Of a stretch of 19,269 bases of DNA, positions 1 to 8,226 are shown piece by piece. The stretch comes from Cyclostephanos tholiformis. Taxonomy: Eukaryota; Bacillariophyta; Thalassiosirophyceae; Thalassiosirales; Thalassiosiraceae. Numbering within the stretch: the first letter of the stretch is position 1; each line of letters starts with the position of its first letter. A program made the translations under genes and the position numbers. The stretch is taken from contig JALLPB010000390.1 in the NCBI GenBank assembly GCA_036939975.1, positions 1 to 19,269 on the forward strand, in the 5' to 3' direction. Below the pieces are notes generated by a model that made no database searches, had not been told where the DNA came from, and worked only from the letters and a program-made list of their open reading frames with translations.

Positions 1-141
1 ACATATTCGAATCTTACAGCTGCTTCCTTCGTTGAAGCAGATCCGAATATTTGGGGAGCGCGCTGGCGTTCTCCAACTCACATCGGCGATTGGCTGATTA
101 GCGAATCGCAACCTTTGGCAAAAGGTGTTTCCCGCCAATAA
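1..141 (+). CDS. C-terminal end of an unrecognised open frame (partial at left edge)
   Basis: Frame 1 is open from the first base to a TAA at 139-141, giving 46 codons. It includes the stretch DPNIWGARWRSPTHIGDWLI, which has a protein-like composition. No start is visible because the frame enters from outside the window. I do not recognise the family. It ends just before the recognisable reverse transcriptase begins and is in a different frame, so it could be the tail of an unrelated host gene, or a chance frame. Low confidence. Confidence 0.25.
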   Translation, partial: TYSNLTAASFVEADPNIWGARWRSPTHIGDWLISESQPLAKGVSRQ

Positions 142-159
142 GCCATGGCCTATGACATG

Positions 160-1600
160 CAAAGATGGTATGCCATGCGGGTGGTAATTATGGCTTGTCT
201 TTTGGGGCTCACTGTGAAGTCCACAGGGGGGACCTCTTTCCAGCCTCATGTTTAATGTTTGTGTTGACTGTGTCGTAAGGGAGTGGCTCCAGCAAGTGCT
301 GGGTGAAGACATTGCTTGAGATGGAGTGGGAGATTTGGCGTGCGATCACTGTATTGCATTTTTCATGGACGACAGGTTGGTCGCCACAAGATGCTCTGAG
401 TGGCTCCAATCAAGTTTCCACACCCTCATCACCCTTTTTGAACAGATCGGCCTCCGGACAAATGCTGAAAAGACGAAAGTCATGACGTGTTTGCCGGGGA
501 AGATACCAGTTGCCAAGATGAAAGAAGAATATGCAAGCCAACAGAAAGGGCTCGGAACATCAATGACAAAGCGTCGACGCATTGATTGCAAGGTCTGTGG
601 CGCAAGCCTAACAGCTGAATCCCTCCGAAGCCATTTGGAGACCCAGCACGACATCTTCCGGTCGTTTGTACTCAACCGGGACATCGTCAATGCACGTCCA
701 CCAGAGGTCTCCCGTGCTACCGAATTGCCCACCACCGGCCTGTACTTTTGCCCGGTGGCACAGTGTGGCAGGCAGTTGGGCACCAGGTTTAATCTAAGCC
801 ACCATTTTCTTATGCAACATCCCCAGGATCTCGTTTGTATTCCAATTGAGGGCTCCCTTCCCTTACCGAAATGCGAGCAATGTGGTTTGCAGACGTGGGT
901 TGAAGACCTAAATAAGGGTCATCACTGCACAGAGCTGTGTCAGCAGGGATGGGAGAGAAAGCGGCAACATTTGGCTGCTGTACGTTCCCAGGAGGCAGGA
1001 GGCCCTTGAATGTTCGTTTACAGCGTACGGGGAAGACCTGGAAAGGGTAGAGGTTTTCAAGTACCTGGGGAGGCTCATCTTGTATGATGATGCCGACAAC
1101 CAGGCCATGCGGTCAAATCTGAAGAAGGCATGGGGTTGCTGGGCTTGGATATCGTGGGTGCTACGGGCTGAGAATGCTACTCCCAAGACGTGCGGGATGT
1201 TTATAAAGTAACTGTGTAGGCGATTCTGCTTTATGGAAATGAAACGTGGATTTTGTCTCTGATGAGCGTAAAACGATTGCAGGGATTTCACATTTGTGCC
1301 GCATGGTGAATGTCCGGCCTATGGCCGGAGAAGAAACCTGATGGGTCATGGTCGTACCTGTGCTCAGAGGATGTGCTGGATGCAGCCGGTCTGCATACAA
1401 TTGCCCATTATATGGACGTGCATAGACAGACTGTTGCAAACTTCATTGTCAATCGACCGATCTGGGAACTCTGTGCGGGAGCGGTGAGAAGGAGGGGTTC
1501 TTTGATCCGACCATTCTGGTGGGATCAACCGATGGATTTAGATTTGGCGATTCAGGGCCCTATGGGCCCTGCAATTGTCAAGAAAGAAGACAAGGACTGA
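160..1600 (+). pseudogene. 5'-truncated, frameshifted non-LTR retrotransposon: reverse transcriptase with zinc fingers and C-terminal region
   Basis: A reverse transcriptase can be read in pieces. From ~177 (frame 3) comes GGNYGLSFGAHCEV, matching the region before the conserved xQGGPLS motif. From ~221 (frame 2) comes SPQGGPLSSLMFNVCVD. An in-frame TGA lies at 317-319. The catalytic FYADDG-type box has decayed to FFMDDR at ~359-376. WLQSSFHTLITLFEQIGLRT and AEKTKVMTC follow, which is the fragment with the strongest family signal. Next come Cys/His fingers: CKVCGASL...HLETQH, then FCPVAQCGRQL...HHFLMQH, then CEQC. Frame 3 resumes at ~999 with ERVEVFKYLGRLI and stops at 1209. Frame 2 then gives ILLYGNETW, and 1310-1600 gives PDGSWSYLCSEDVLDAAG and FWWDQPMDLDLA. 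At least three frame changes and several stops make it dead. The lost 5' part fits truncation during target-primed reverse transcription. Confidence 0.85.
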
Positions 1601-1821
1601 AGTTTGGTGCAAGACTGAGTATCAGTTGGACAACGATCTCTAGGGAAGTGGGATGCAGATGCACAAGGGGCCTTCCCTAAGTGCAGGGTAGTGTTAGTGT
1701 AGCACTTTTAATCTTAGTAACAGCAGCACTTAGGTGCGCTGAGAGCACTGCCCCGGGGACTCGATAGTCCGCTGGTGGGGACCAACTTGGCGCACTGGAA
1801 GTCAAGTTAACACACACACAC
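1601..1821 (+). repeat. Probable 3' untranslated tail of the non-LTR element, ending in a short CA repeat
   Basis: After the last decayed coding stretch there is ~200 bp without coding potential. It ends at about 1809-1821 in a short (CA)n tract directly after AAGTTAA. Non-LTR elements of CR1/L2-like groups often end in a microsatellite rather than poly(A), so this is a plausible element terminus. No target-site duplication can be identified because the 5' end is truncated and its exact position is unclear. Inference only. Confidence 0.35.
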
Positions 1822-1983
1822 AGTCCAGCCATGCAGCTACCTCCATGTTCCACTACCTCCACTGCCTCCTCCACCATCTGCAACTGCATTCTTCCACCAC
1901 CGTGCCAACAATGCACAGGCAAAGTCGGCCTATATTTTGATGATTTTGGGGTAAGTGTGGTTGCAAAATAATGTCATAGATGA

Positions 1984-2457
1984 ATTTCACATCAATATAG
2001 AATGTATGTAAAGTCTTTGTGCACCTTTATATTCTGTGGATGGGCATATGAGTGCACCCTTCTTATGTTATAACTGTGCAGGTAATTTTGGTAAATTGGG
2101 GAAAGGTGGAGCCCAAATGACATTTTGCCATCATGGTTGAGGCTGTAAACCACCTGCTGACTGCATTTCACATCCATATTGGATGTATGTAAAGTGTTTG
2201 AGCACCTTTACATGCTGTGGATGAAAATATGGATGTACCATTACACTGTAATACCTGTGCAGGTGGGTGCTAAATTTTGGAAAATTGGGGTTAAGCTGAG
2301 AGCAAATGATGTTGTAGTGTCATCATTGAGCTGTAAACCATTGCTTGCTGCATCTCACATCCATATTTGATGTATATACAGTATTGGAGCACCTTCATAT
2401 GCTGTGGATGGGCTTATAGATGCACCCTTATAATGTAATACCTGTGCTGGTGCATCA
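1984..2457 (+). repeat. Tandem repeat, ~185-bp unit, about 2.5 copies
   Basis: The start of the unit, TTTCACATCnATATnGnATG followed by TATGTAAAG, recurs at ~1984, ~2166 and ~2354, so the periods are ~182 and ~188 bp. Later unit landmarks also recur: GAGCACCTTnATATGCTGTG, GATGCACCCTTATAATGT-like and ACCTGTGCAGGTG. The third unit breaks off at ~2455, where another repeat begins. Copies differ at many positions, so the array is old. No protein is encoded. The period is close to nucleosomal repeat length, as in many satellite repeats, but with so few copies that is only suggestive. Confidence 0.8.
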
Positions 2458-2607
2458 GAAACCCTCGTTTTGCCAATCGTAAAGTTTAGTATCATTGTGA
2501 GGTATTTAATTACTTTTCAGTAACCATCAATGTTATCCTGTAATTTTCATTTTTAGGGCGCAACTGTAACTTGAAAAAATACTGTTCTGTAACATTACAT
2601 TGCTGCG
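2458..2607 (+). repeat. Dispersed repeat, left copy (inverted partner at 18976-19125)
   Basis: This stretch matches the reverse complement of 18976-19125 in the same order along ~150 bp. Shared blocks are GAAACCCT, CAGTAACCAT, GTTATCCTGTAA, TTCAT, AACTnTAACT, AAAATACTGTTCTGTAAC and ACATTGC(T/C)GC. Small indels separate the blocks, so the two copies are diverged. It has no coding potential. It cuts off the third unit of the neighbouring tandem array, which suggests it inserted into that array. Confidence 0.7.
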
Positions 2608-3269
2608 TCGTAACAATATACCCTTTTTTCTGTAACCATTTTAGTAAATTTACTGTAGATACCCTTGTCGAATGTCAGTCTTTAACGAATTTTTTCCTCA
2701 TCTGATATTAATACCACTTCCTACGTAGGTAGAGATGATTTCGAGAGAAAAAAACGGCGAGTCTCATAAATCATACTAAGCCCTTCGTACGTAGTTTTTT
2801 TCAATCGCTGGCCTCCAGCGGCTCCAATTTATTAGGTGAGTGAAGTCGCCGTACATCGCGCGATAGCGCACCATCTGCGCTACGTGGCGATGCAATTTTT
2901 TTATGTGCAACTAACTAATTCTTTATTTTATTCGCTATTATTCTACAGGAAGCGGCTCAGCGCGCACGCTGACAAAAGGTGAGCTTTTTCAGTGAATGCT
3001 TGCCCTTTTTTCTTGTTCGCTTCGTCGAATCGATGCGCACTAACCTCAGCTATCCGCTGATATATTTTTTGCCGATGCCTCCCAAGTACTCATCATGTTA
3101 GGGCATGATTTCGGACGAGGGGGGGAGGGCGCCATGATCACGCTGTTTACACAGCGTAGAGAGGTAGGTTGCGTTTGTTTTTTTTACTTAGCAAAATAAA
3201 AAATACTTAAGTAAATATTTAGTGTTAAATGTAACGTAGTCGTACCGTCCGATTAAGCCGGAAACGGTT

Positions 3270-3339
3270 TCGGACGGTGCGAAGGATGTTTCTTTCTCAC
3301 AAAAATTGTGAGAAAAGAAACATCCTTTGCACCGTCCGA
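3270..3339. repeat. Long near-perfect hairpin (33/34-nt arms, 3-nt loop)
   Basis: The left arm (3270-3302) begins TCGGACGGTGCGAAGG and the right arm (3306-3339) ends CCTTTGCACCGTCCGA. They are reverse complements with one mismatch and one single-base insertion, around an AAA loop (3303-3305). An RNA from either strand would fold into a ~33-bp stem. A further CCGTCCGA lies just upstream at 3245-3252. It could be a MITE core, a small-RNA precursor or a replication-slippage product. No promoter signal distinguishes these. Confidence 0.9.
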
Positions 3340-3357
3340 CTCCGATTTTTTTTAACG

Positions 3358-3423
3358 GTCGAATCCTTTCTACGTAGGAATTCAATACATAGTCGAATCC
3401 TTTCTACGTAGGAATTCAATACA
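3358..3423. repeat. 34-bp tandem duplication with a decayed third copy near 3866-3896
   Basis: GTCGAATCCTTTCTACGTAG followed by GAATTCAATACA occurs at 3358-3389 and again at 3392-3423, identical over 32 bp (period 34). A shortened, diverged version (ACGTAGGAATACATAGTC, then AAATCCTCTTTC) lies at ~3866-3896, just upstream of the SQD2 gene. The ~440 bp between them (3424-3865) is therefore flanked by related direct repeats. It holds only an unconvincing short frame and a poly-G tract (~3801-3809). Confidence 0.8.
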
Positions 3424-4055
3424 AATGCTTTCTCAGTCCGAAATTAATGGCTGCTGGGTAATGTTTAGCTTTTTTTATAATTGTTTACACTATGGTGATC
3501 AGCTCTGTAAAAATAATTGTTATACAAATGAATGGTTAAGGTTAAATAATTTTACGTGTCTGAGGCATGTCTTTTCCTTCCTAAAATGCATTCATGCAAA
3601 ATATCAAGTGAAAATTCATAGTTGTTTCCACCATATTAGTGGAATTCTTACCCTGCCACAATCTCATCCTTCTCATGCGCCCACTGTCACATGAACGTGT
3701 CCCCAGGGTACTTTGGTTGGGGGGGATATTATTTTTTTAATCAATCCCTCCCCTCCAAAAAATCCTTTTTTTCTTTTTTGTGGTGGGGGAGATGGGCAGG
3801 GGGGGGGGAGGCTCATAGGGCTAGGATTGGGGAGAATGATTCTCGAGATTCCCCCCGTCTCATTACGACGTAGGAATACATAGTCAAATCCTCTTTCTTG
3901 AAGTTTCTCTCTTCATCCAACGACCATTATCCATTGCTTTCCTCCCCATGCTACACTTGGTACAATACATCATAATAAATAATTATGAAAGAGGGCGACT
4001 ATTATGGTCATTGTTCACTTATTGTTTTATTAAATTACATGCACAGCGGGCCGCC

Positions 4056-5892
4056 ATGAGGATAAGAGCATCCGCATTCCTCGCGATGATGATGTCCACG
4101 ACTGTGGTCGTCGACGTTACGTCCTTCTCGCCGAGTAAAAATAATCCGTCCATCAACATGTCGTCGTCGTCGTCGTCGTCGTCGTCGATCACGTCGACAT
4201 CGTCCGCGAATTCGTCCCCCTCCCTCCTCCTCGGCGCATCCGCATATTCCTCCCCCCACCACAACGACCAAACACACGACGAACGAACCGACGACGTCCC
4301 CCCATTGCGTCGACGTCCTCCCCGTCGCATCGCCCTCCTCGTCGAGCCCACGCCCTTCACTCACGTGTCCGGCTATGCCAATCGCTTCAACGAGATGCTG
4401 CGTTACCTGTCCAAGGCGGGGGACAAGGTCGACATACTCACCGTCGATTCCAAGACGCCGAAGCACGAATTGCCCACCGAGGCCTTCGGTCATGCCATCG
4501 AACACACTCAGGGATTCGTCTTCCCCCTCTACGATCACATCAGCCTCACGATCGACCTACCGGAAATGAGGGGTGCCAAGATGATGGAGAGGAATCGTCC
4601 GGACGTCATACACGTGACGTCGCCGGGTTTCATGCTCTTCGCGGGATTGTTCTACGCCCGCGTCATGCGCATACCCCTCCTTCTGTCGTATCACACCCAT
4701 CTCCCCCTTTACGGGCGGAATTACCTCGGCTTCGTCCCTGGCATCGAGGAGATGGCGTGGGCGGCATTGCGCTTCGTGCACGGCCGTGCCGATCTTACGC
4801 TCGTTACCAGTCCCCAAATGAAGGAGGAGATGGAGAGGAACGGCATACCCAGGGTCGACGTTTGGAGGAAGGGGATCGATACCGTTCGTTTCCACCCGAG
4901 GTACCACTGCGCGGACATGAGATCGCGCATGACCGACGGTCATCCCGACGACTTCCTCATGGTGTACGTCGGTCGACTCGGGGCCGAGAAGCGACTCAAG
5001 GACCTTCGTCCGACCCTCGAAAAGTGTCCCGGGGCGCGATTGTGCATCGTGGGGAAGGGACCGCAGGAGGACGAATTGAGGGAGTACTTCGACGGGACGA
5101 ATACGGTATTCACCGGTCAGCTCGGCGGCGACGAGCTGAGCAACGCGTTCGCGAGCGCGGACGTATTCGTTATGCCGAGCGATTCGGGTGAGATGCAATT
5201 TTTTGGTTATTAATTTTTTTTCATTTATTTTTTCGTCATTTGTACATCGTGTGTTTGACGGAGGAGATGGATGATGTAGGACTGACGAAGGGGGGGGGAG
5301 GACTGTATGACGGGGGGCTGGGGGGAGGGGTCAATATCCGGCGATTTTGTGTGTTAGTTTTATTCGCGCCTCTCCCTGACGAATTTATTCCCCCGTCCCC
5401 GCCGCTTGTTTTCGCCCCTCGAATAAATGCGTCATCGTCACAACAAACAAAAAAGAAACCCTCGGCTTCGTCGTCCTGGAGAGCATGGCGAGCGGCGTGC
5501 CAGTCGTTGGATGCGCCGCTGGCGGCATACCCGACCTAATACGAGACGAGGACACCGGATACCTCGTCCCGCCTGGCGACGTCGATGGCTACGCCGATCG
5601 CGTACGTCGACTAATGGAGGACGTCAATCACCGTAAACGGATGGGCGTCAGGGCCCGTACTGAGGCCGAAAAATGGGGTTGGGAGGCGGCGACGAGCGTT
5701 TTGAGGAACGTACAGTACGAGAAGGCGATTATCAACTTTCACTCTCGTGCGTTCGGTGGGTTCGGTAGGCCGAATACCACGAGCGTTTGGAGGCGGCTTA
5801 GGATGAGAATCGCGAGGGTGTTGGGACGGTTGAGGATCCCCGGCTTTCGGGGGAGTAACACCGGTGGGGCGGGCGTATCCGGTCAGATGTAA
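4056..5892 (+). CDS. SQD2: UDP-sulfoquinovose:diacylglycerol sulfoquinovosyltransferase, plastid-targeted
   Basis: Family role: transfers sulfoquinovose from UDP-sulfoquinovose to diacylglycerol, the last step of sulfolipid (SQDG) synthesis at plastid membranes. Model: join(4056..5187, 5456..5892), 522 residues. The start at 4056 has a strong context (GCCGCCATGA) and opens a signal peptide. The frame is open back to 3948, but that extension looks like leader. Residues 1-24 are hydrophobic and end at an ASAF-like TSF|SPS site; a Ser-rich transit-like stretch (36-60) follows. The GT4 glycosyltransferase starts at 91 (IALLVEPTPFTHVSGYANRF), with SYHTHLPLY (211-219), VYVGRLGAEKRLKDL (303-317) and IVGKGP (331-336). 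The nucleotide-sugar site reads SDSETLGFVVLESMASGVP (375-393), with E378 built across the intron and E386 the expected catalytic-loop Glu. The intron (268 bp) has donor GTGAGA and a poor, purine-rich acceptor, AAAAAG. The C-terminal ~45 residues are basic. Codons are strongly G/C-ending. Confidence 0.93.
5188..5455 (+). other. Intron 1 of SQD2
   Basis: GT (5188) to AG (5455). The phase-1 junction joins G (5187) to AA (5456-5457), making the conserved Glu of SETLGF. Both flanking frames agree only with this junction. The interior is T/G-rich and carries G runs, and the acceptor lacks a pyrimidine tract. Confidence 0.88.
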
Positions 5893-6067
5893 TTTTTTGT
5901 TCGTCCCTCGACCGCGGCTCGCGCCCCTTCACTTGTATCCCTCGAATTATGTAACCTGGTCGTCAATGATCGCCGCATTTACCACCAACTTGGTTTCTCG
6001 GGCTAAGCTGGAAGAACGAAGGAAGGCGTGCACTTAAATCGTCTTTAAGGTGTAATGAATATACATT
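5893..6067. other. Intergenic / probable 3' UTR of SQD2
   Basis: No convincing open frame. It probably holds the 3' untranslated region of SQD2 and ends where the decayed LRR repeats begin. Confidence 0.5.
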
Positions 6068-6507
6068 AGAATACTTTATCTTATTGACGGACATTCGTAA
6101 ATTGCAACTACTCCGATCTCATGCAGCTTTTTGTCAAGATTCACAGTTCGCAACTGCGAGAAACTTCTGAATGAGTCGATCTCAATCGCCATGACGGATG
6201 GGTTTGTTGGATTGTCATCTTTTGTAGTGATGTGCATTCGTAATTTGCACATGGTGCACCCCAATCTCCTCCAGCCCCTTGCCAAGAAGCCAGCTCTCAA
6301 CCACGACCAACCATCTCTCCTCCAGCCCCTTGCCAAGAAGCGAGCTCTCAACCGCGACTAACCATCCAATGCGTGATACTTTATCTTATTGACGGACATT
6401 CGTAAATTGCACCTACTCCGATCTCGTGCAGCTTTTTGTCAAGATTCACAGTTCTCAACTGCGAGAAACTTCTGAATGAGTCGATCTCATTCGCCATGAC
6501 GGATGGA
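6068..6507 (-). pseudogene. Decayed leucine-rich-repeat (BspA/LRR_5-like) sequence, duplicated
   Basis: Two direct copies of ~133 bp (about 6068-6201 and 6375-6507, offset ~306 bp) differ at only a few positions. On the minus strand they read MAIEIDSFRSFSQLRTVNLD, then KLHEIGVVAIYECPSIR, which has the LxxVxLxxxLxxIGxxAFxxCxSL shape of BspA-type LRRs. Between them lies a 51-bp tandem pair (from 6265 and 6316) that reads ESWLLGKGLEEIG in another minus frame, also LRR-like. Frames change between units and stops intervene, so no intact gene remains. Members of this LRR class are often cell-surface or secreted proteins; nothing here shows a specific function. Confidence 0.55.
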
Positions 6508-7006
6508 TGGGCTTCGACACGCGAATCACTCTTTATCGCCTTGACGGATGGATGGATCAAGAACTCATATAGAGATTTGCAATAGTAAAATGCACCTTGT
6601 CATCATCTGTCGCGGCGGCACTGGTTTGAAGATGAATTGGCCTCATCCCTGTGTACCGGCAGCCTGAAGGACTCTCGATATGGCATTGCAGAACAATGTA
6701 AAAATGGAGAAATTACTGTGGAAGGGCTTCCATCGTAGTCAAGCCACAAATGCATTTTCAACAGCAGTGGTAACTTGGATCGGGCCATTGACTACTTTCT
6801 TGATCAGGAACAGAGATAACAACGACAATGCTGTTGGCACCATCGAATGGCCGGAGTTGCCGGTGCCATCTACTACCACCAGCGAAGGGGTGACCGCCAT
6901 TGTTTTGCCTTCCTAAGCCCCTGGTCGGGGCGGTGGGGCGTCTTAGTCTGTCTTCGCCCGTTATAAGGAGCAAGAACAAGAGAGAGCCCATGCAAGACAC
7001 AACATC
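6508..7006. other. Intergenic stretch upstream of the repeat-bearing hypothetical gene
   Basis: It contains short GACGGATGGATGG echoes at 6498-6510 and 6543-6555 and only short, unconvincing open frames. A TTATAAGG sequence at ~6961-6968 lies ~40 bp before the first ATG of the next gene and could be a TATA-like element. That reading is weak. Confidence 0.3.
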
Positions 7007-8035
7007 ATGACCAGGACAAAAAACAAGCCACGCACAGATCTTATATCATTCCATCTACAGACAGAGCTCATAAAAACAACATCCAAGCATTCTCATTTTA
7101 CGTCAGATTATTCGTCTATCGTTGATTATTCCAGTGTCACGATGATTGAAGTCGATAACAATCCTCTTTCTTCTGCTGGTGGAGAAACAGATGTTTCCAT
7201 TGAGGCTGGTGGTTTTGCTCCTGGTGGCGGCGCTCCCCCTGCAGACGGCGGTATTTCTTCTGTTGGTGGGGAAAGTGATGTTTCCATTGAGGCTGGTGGT
7301 TCCGCTCCTGGTGGCGGCGCTCCCCCTGCAGACGGCGGTATTTCTTCTGGTGTTGGTTGGGAAAGTGATGTTTCCATTGAGGCTGGTGGTTTCGCTCCTA
7401 CGAAACCTCGTCGTAATGAGCACTTTAGTATTGTGTCATATTTGCAAGAGCACGGTTATTCGCTGCGCACAATTGTGGCCATGAGTCATGGATTGAAAAA
7501 AGACGATGGTACACCAATGCTTGACATCACCTCTGAGCCATTCGCGTCGATGCCTGCAAAGATGGTCAAAGCACTTGCAAGCGACTATCATAGCGAGGTG
7601 AGTCGGCGATATTCTTACTCTCATGAGGAAGATGATCCTCGTCCACGCCCAATTCTGTGGTCCATCCCGAAGTGTCAGGAGTGGCTTGATCGCCACCCGA
7701 TTGATGATGGAGGTGAATTGCGCGATATTGCCACAGAGATTGAGAAGTATAGGATGGTCGTGGAAAAGGCAGCAGCGGAGAGGGGGTCTAACAAGGAAAG
7801 GAAGAAGAAATCCATGCTTCGCATGATTCATGCACTCGTGGATCGCGACGAGGTTAAGAGGGCATATCTTACCCGCCAGAGGGCATATCTTACCCGCCAA
7901 CGCCAGTTTGTTGTTGGGACCATTAAGAAAAACAAGGTAATGGCCGATGTGCTTACTCAACAAGTGGCAGAGATTGACAAGGAGATTCTAGGCGCCGAGA
8001 TGAAGATGCTCTTTGCAACTCCTGTGCGCAACTAA
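7007..8035 (+). CDS. Hypothetical protein with N-terminal 29-residue repeats and a WxxxKCxEWL region
   Basis: 342 codons, no introns needed. The first ATG (7007) gives a polar, repeat-free leader. An ATG at 7142 (residue 46, MIEVDNN), close before the repeats, is an equally possible start. Residues ~56-131 hold two full copies and a partial third of a Gly/Ala/Pro-rich acidic repeat (DVSIEAGG, APGGGAPPADGGISS). The nucleotide period is 87, then 90 bp, with very few differences. After PTKPRRNEHFSIVSYLQEHG comes a charged domain with PRPILWSIPKCQEWLDRHPI (~210-229), which resembles a motif I recall in uncharacterised diatom proteins. The C-terminus is Lys/Arg/Glu-rich and helical, with a 21-bp in-frame duplication (RAYLTRQ twice, ~7858-7899) and a possible coiled coil to the end. 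No signal peptide or membrane segment is seen. Function unknown. It converges on the downstream minus-strand gene, 191 bp away. Confidence 0.7.
   Translation: MTRTKNKPRTDLISFHLQTELIKTTSKHSHFTSDYSSIVDYSSVTMIEVDNNPLSSAGGETDVSIEAGGFAPGGGAPPADGGISSVGGESDVSIEAGGSAPGGGAPPADGGISSGVGWESDVSIEAGGFAPTKPRRNEHFSIVSYLQEHGYSLRTIVAMSHGLKKDDGTPMLDITSEPFASMPAKMVKALASDYHSEVSRRYSYSHEEDDPRPRPILWSIPKCQEWLDRHPIDDGGELRDIATEIEKYRMVVEKAAAERGSNKERKKKSMLRMIHALVDRDEVKRAYLTRQRAYLTRQRQFVVGTIKKNKVMADVLTQQVAEIDKEILGAEMKMLFATPVRN
7171..7398 (+). repeat. In-frame coding tandem repeat, 87/90 bp
   Basis: Units start at ~7171, 7258 and 7345; the third is partial and has one extra codon. GTTTCCATTGAGGCTGGTGG is identical in all three, and the two full units match at nearly every base, which implies recent expansion or gene conversion. 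Confidence 0.9.
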
Positions 8036-8226
8036 TATTCTCCTGGAAATGCTGTTTGTGTAAGTGACTGCTCGTAGTGGTCAGACAACTAGTTTTGATA
8101 CCATCACATTAAATGTTAAGTTAAATGTATTTATACTCGATCAGAACGGCAGTAATGCAAGCTAATTACGAAACTTGTCGTGCATTATTTTTCATAGTCA
8201 GAAGTGGATAATAAATAATTCAATGT

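Larger units (their letters stand above)
2718..3423. mobile_element. Candidate MITE-like element with imperfect terminal inverted repeats
   Basis: TTCCTACGTAG at 2718-2728 recurs in inverse orientation at 3370-3380. The similarity continues inward imperfectly: GATTTCGA...A7...GAGTC on the left against GATT-CGA...A8...GGAGTC read inward from the right. The interior is non-coding and AT-rich, with a shorter stem-loop at 2854-2892 (6 + 7 bp stems around CCATC) and a long hairpin at 3270-3339. The right end is duplicated in tandem (3358-3423). No transposase is present, so if real it is non-autonomous. The exact ends and target-site duplication are not resolved. Confidence 0.4.

Noticed and set aside
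2854..2892. tRNA-like D-arm (minus strand reads GCGCAGATGGTGCGC)
   Set aside because: No anticodon stem-loop or T-arm follows. The expected anticodon stem is a self-palindrome without a loop, so it is only a stem-loop.
3425..3694. 89-codon plus frame upstream of SQD2
   Set aside because: AT-rich composition, no motif, and no similarity I recognise. It probably occurs by chance.
6680..6916. 78-codon plus frame before the hypothetical gene
   Set aside because: No recognisable motif or repeat. It may be decayed mobile-element sequence, but this could not be supported.
7171..7398. CRISPR-like repeat array
   Set aside because: The units are contiguous coding repeats with no spacers, in a eukaryotic context.
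7103..7423. Minus-strand repeat-bearing frames opposite the hypothetical gene
   Set aside because: They are shadows of the 87-bp coding repeat. The plus frame continues far beyond the repeat and the minus frames do not.
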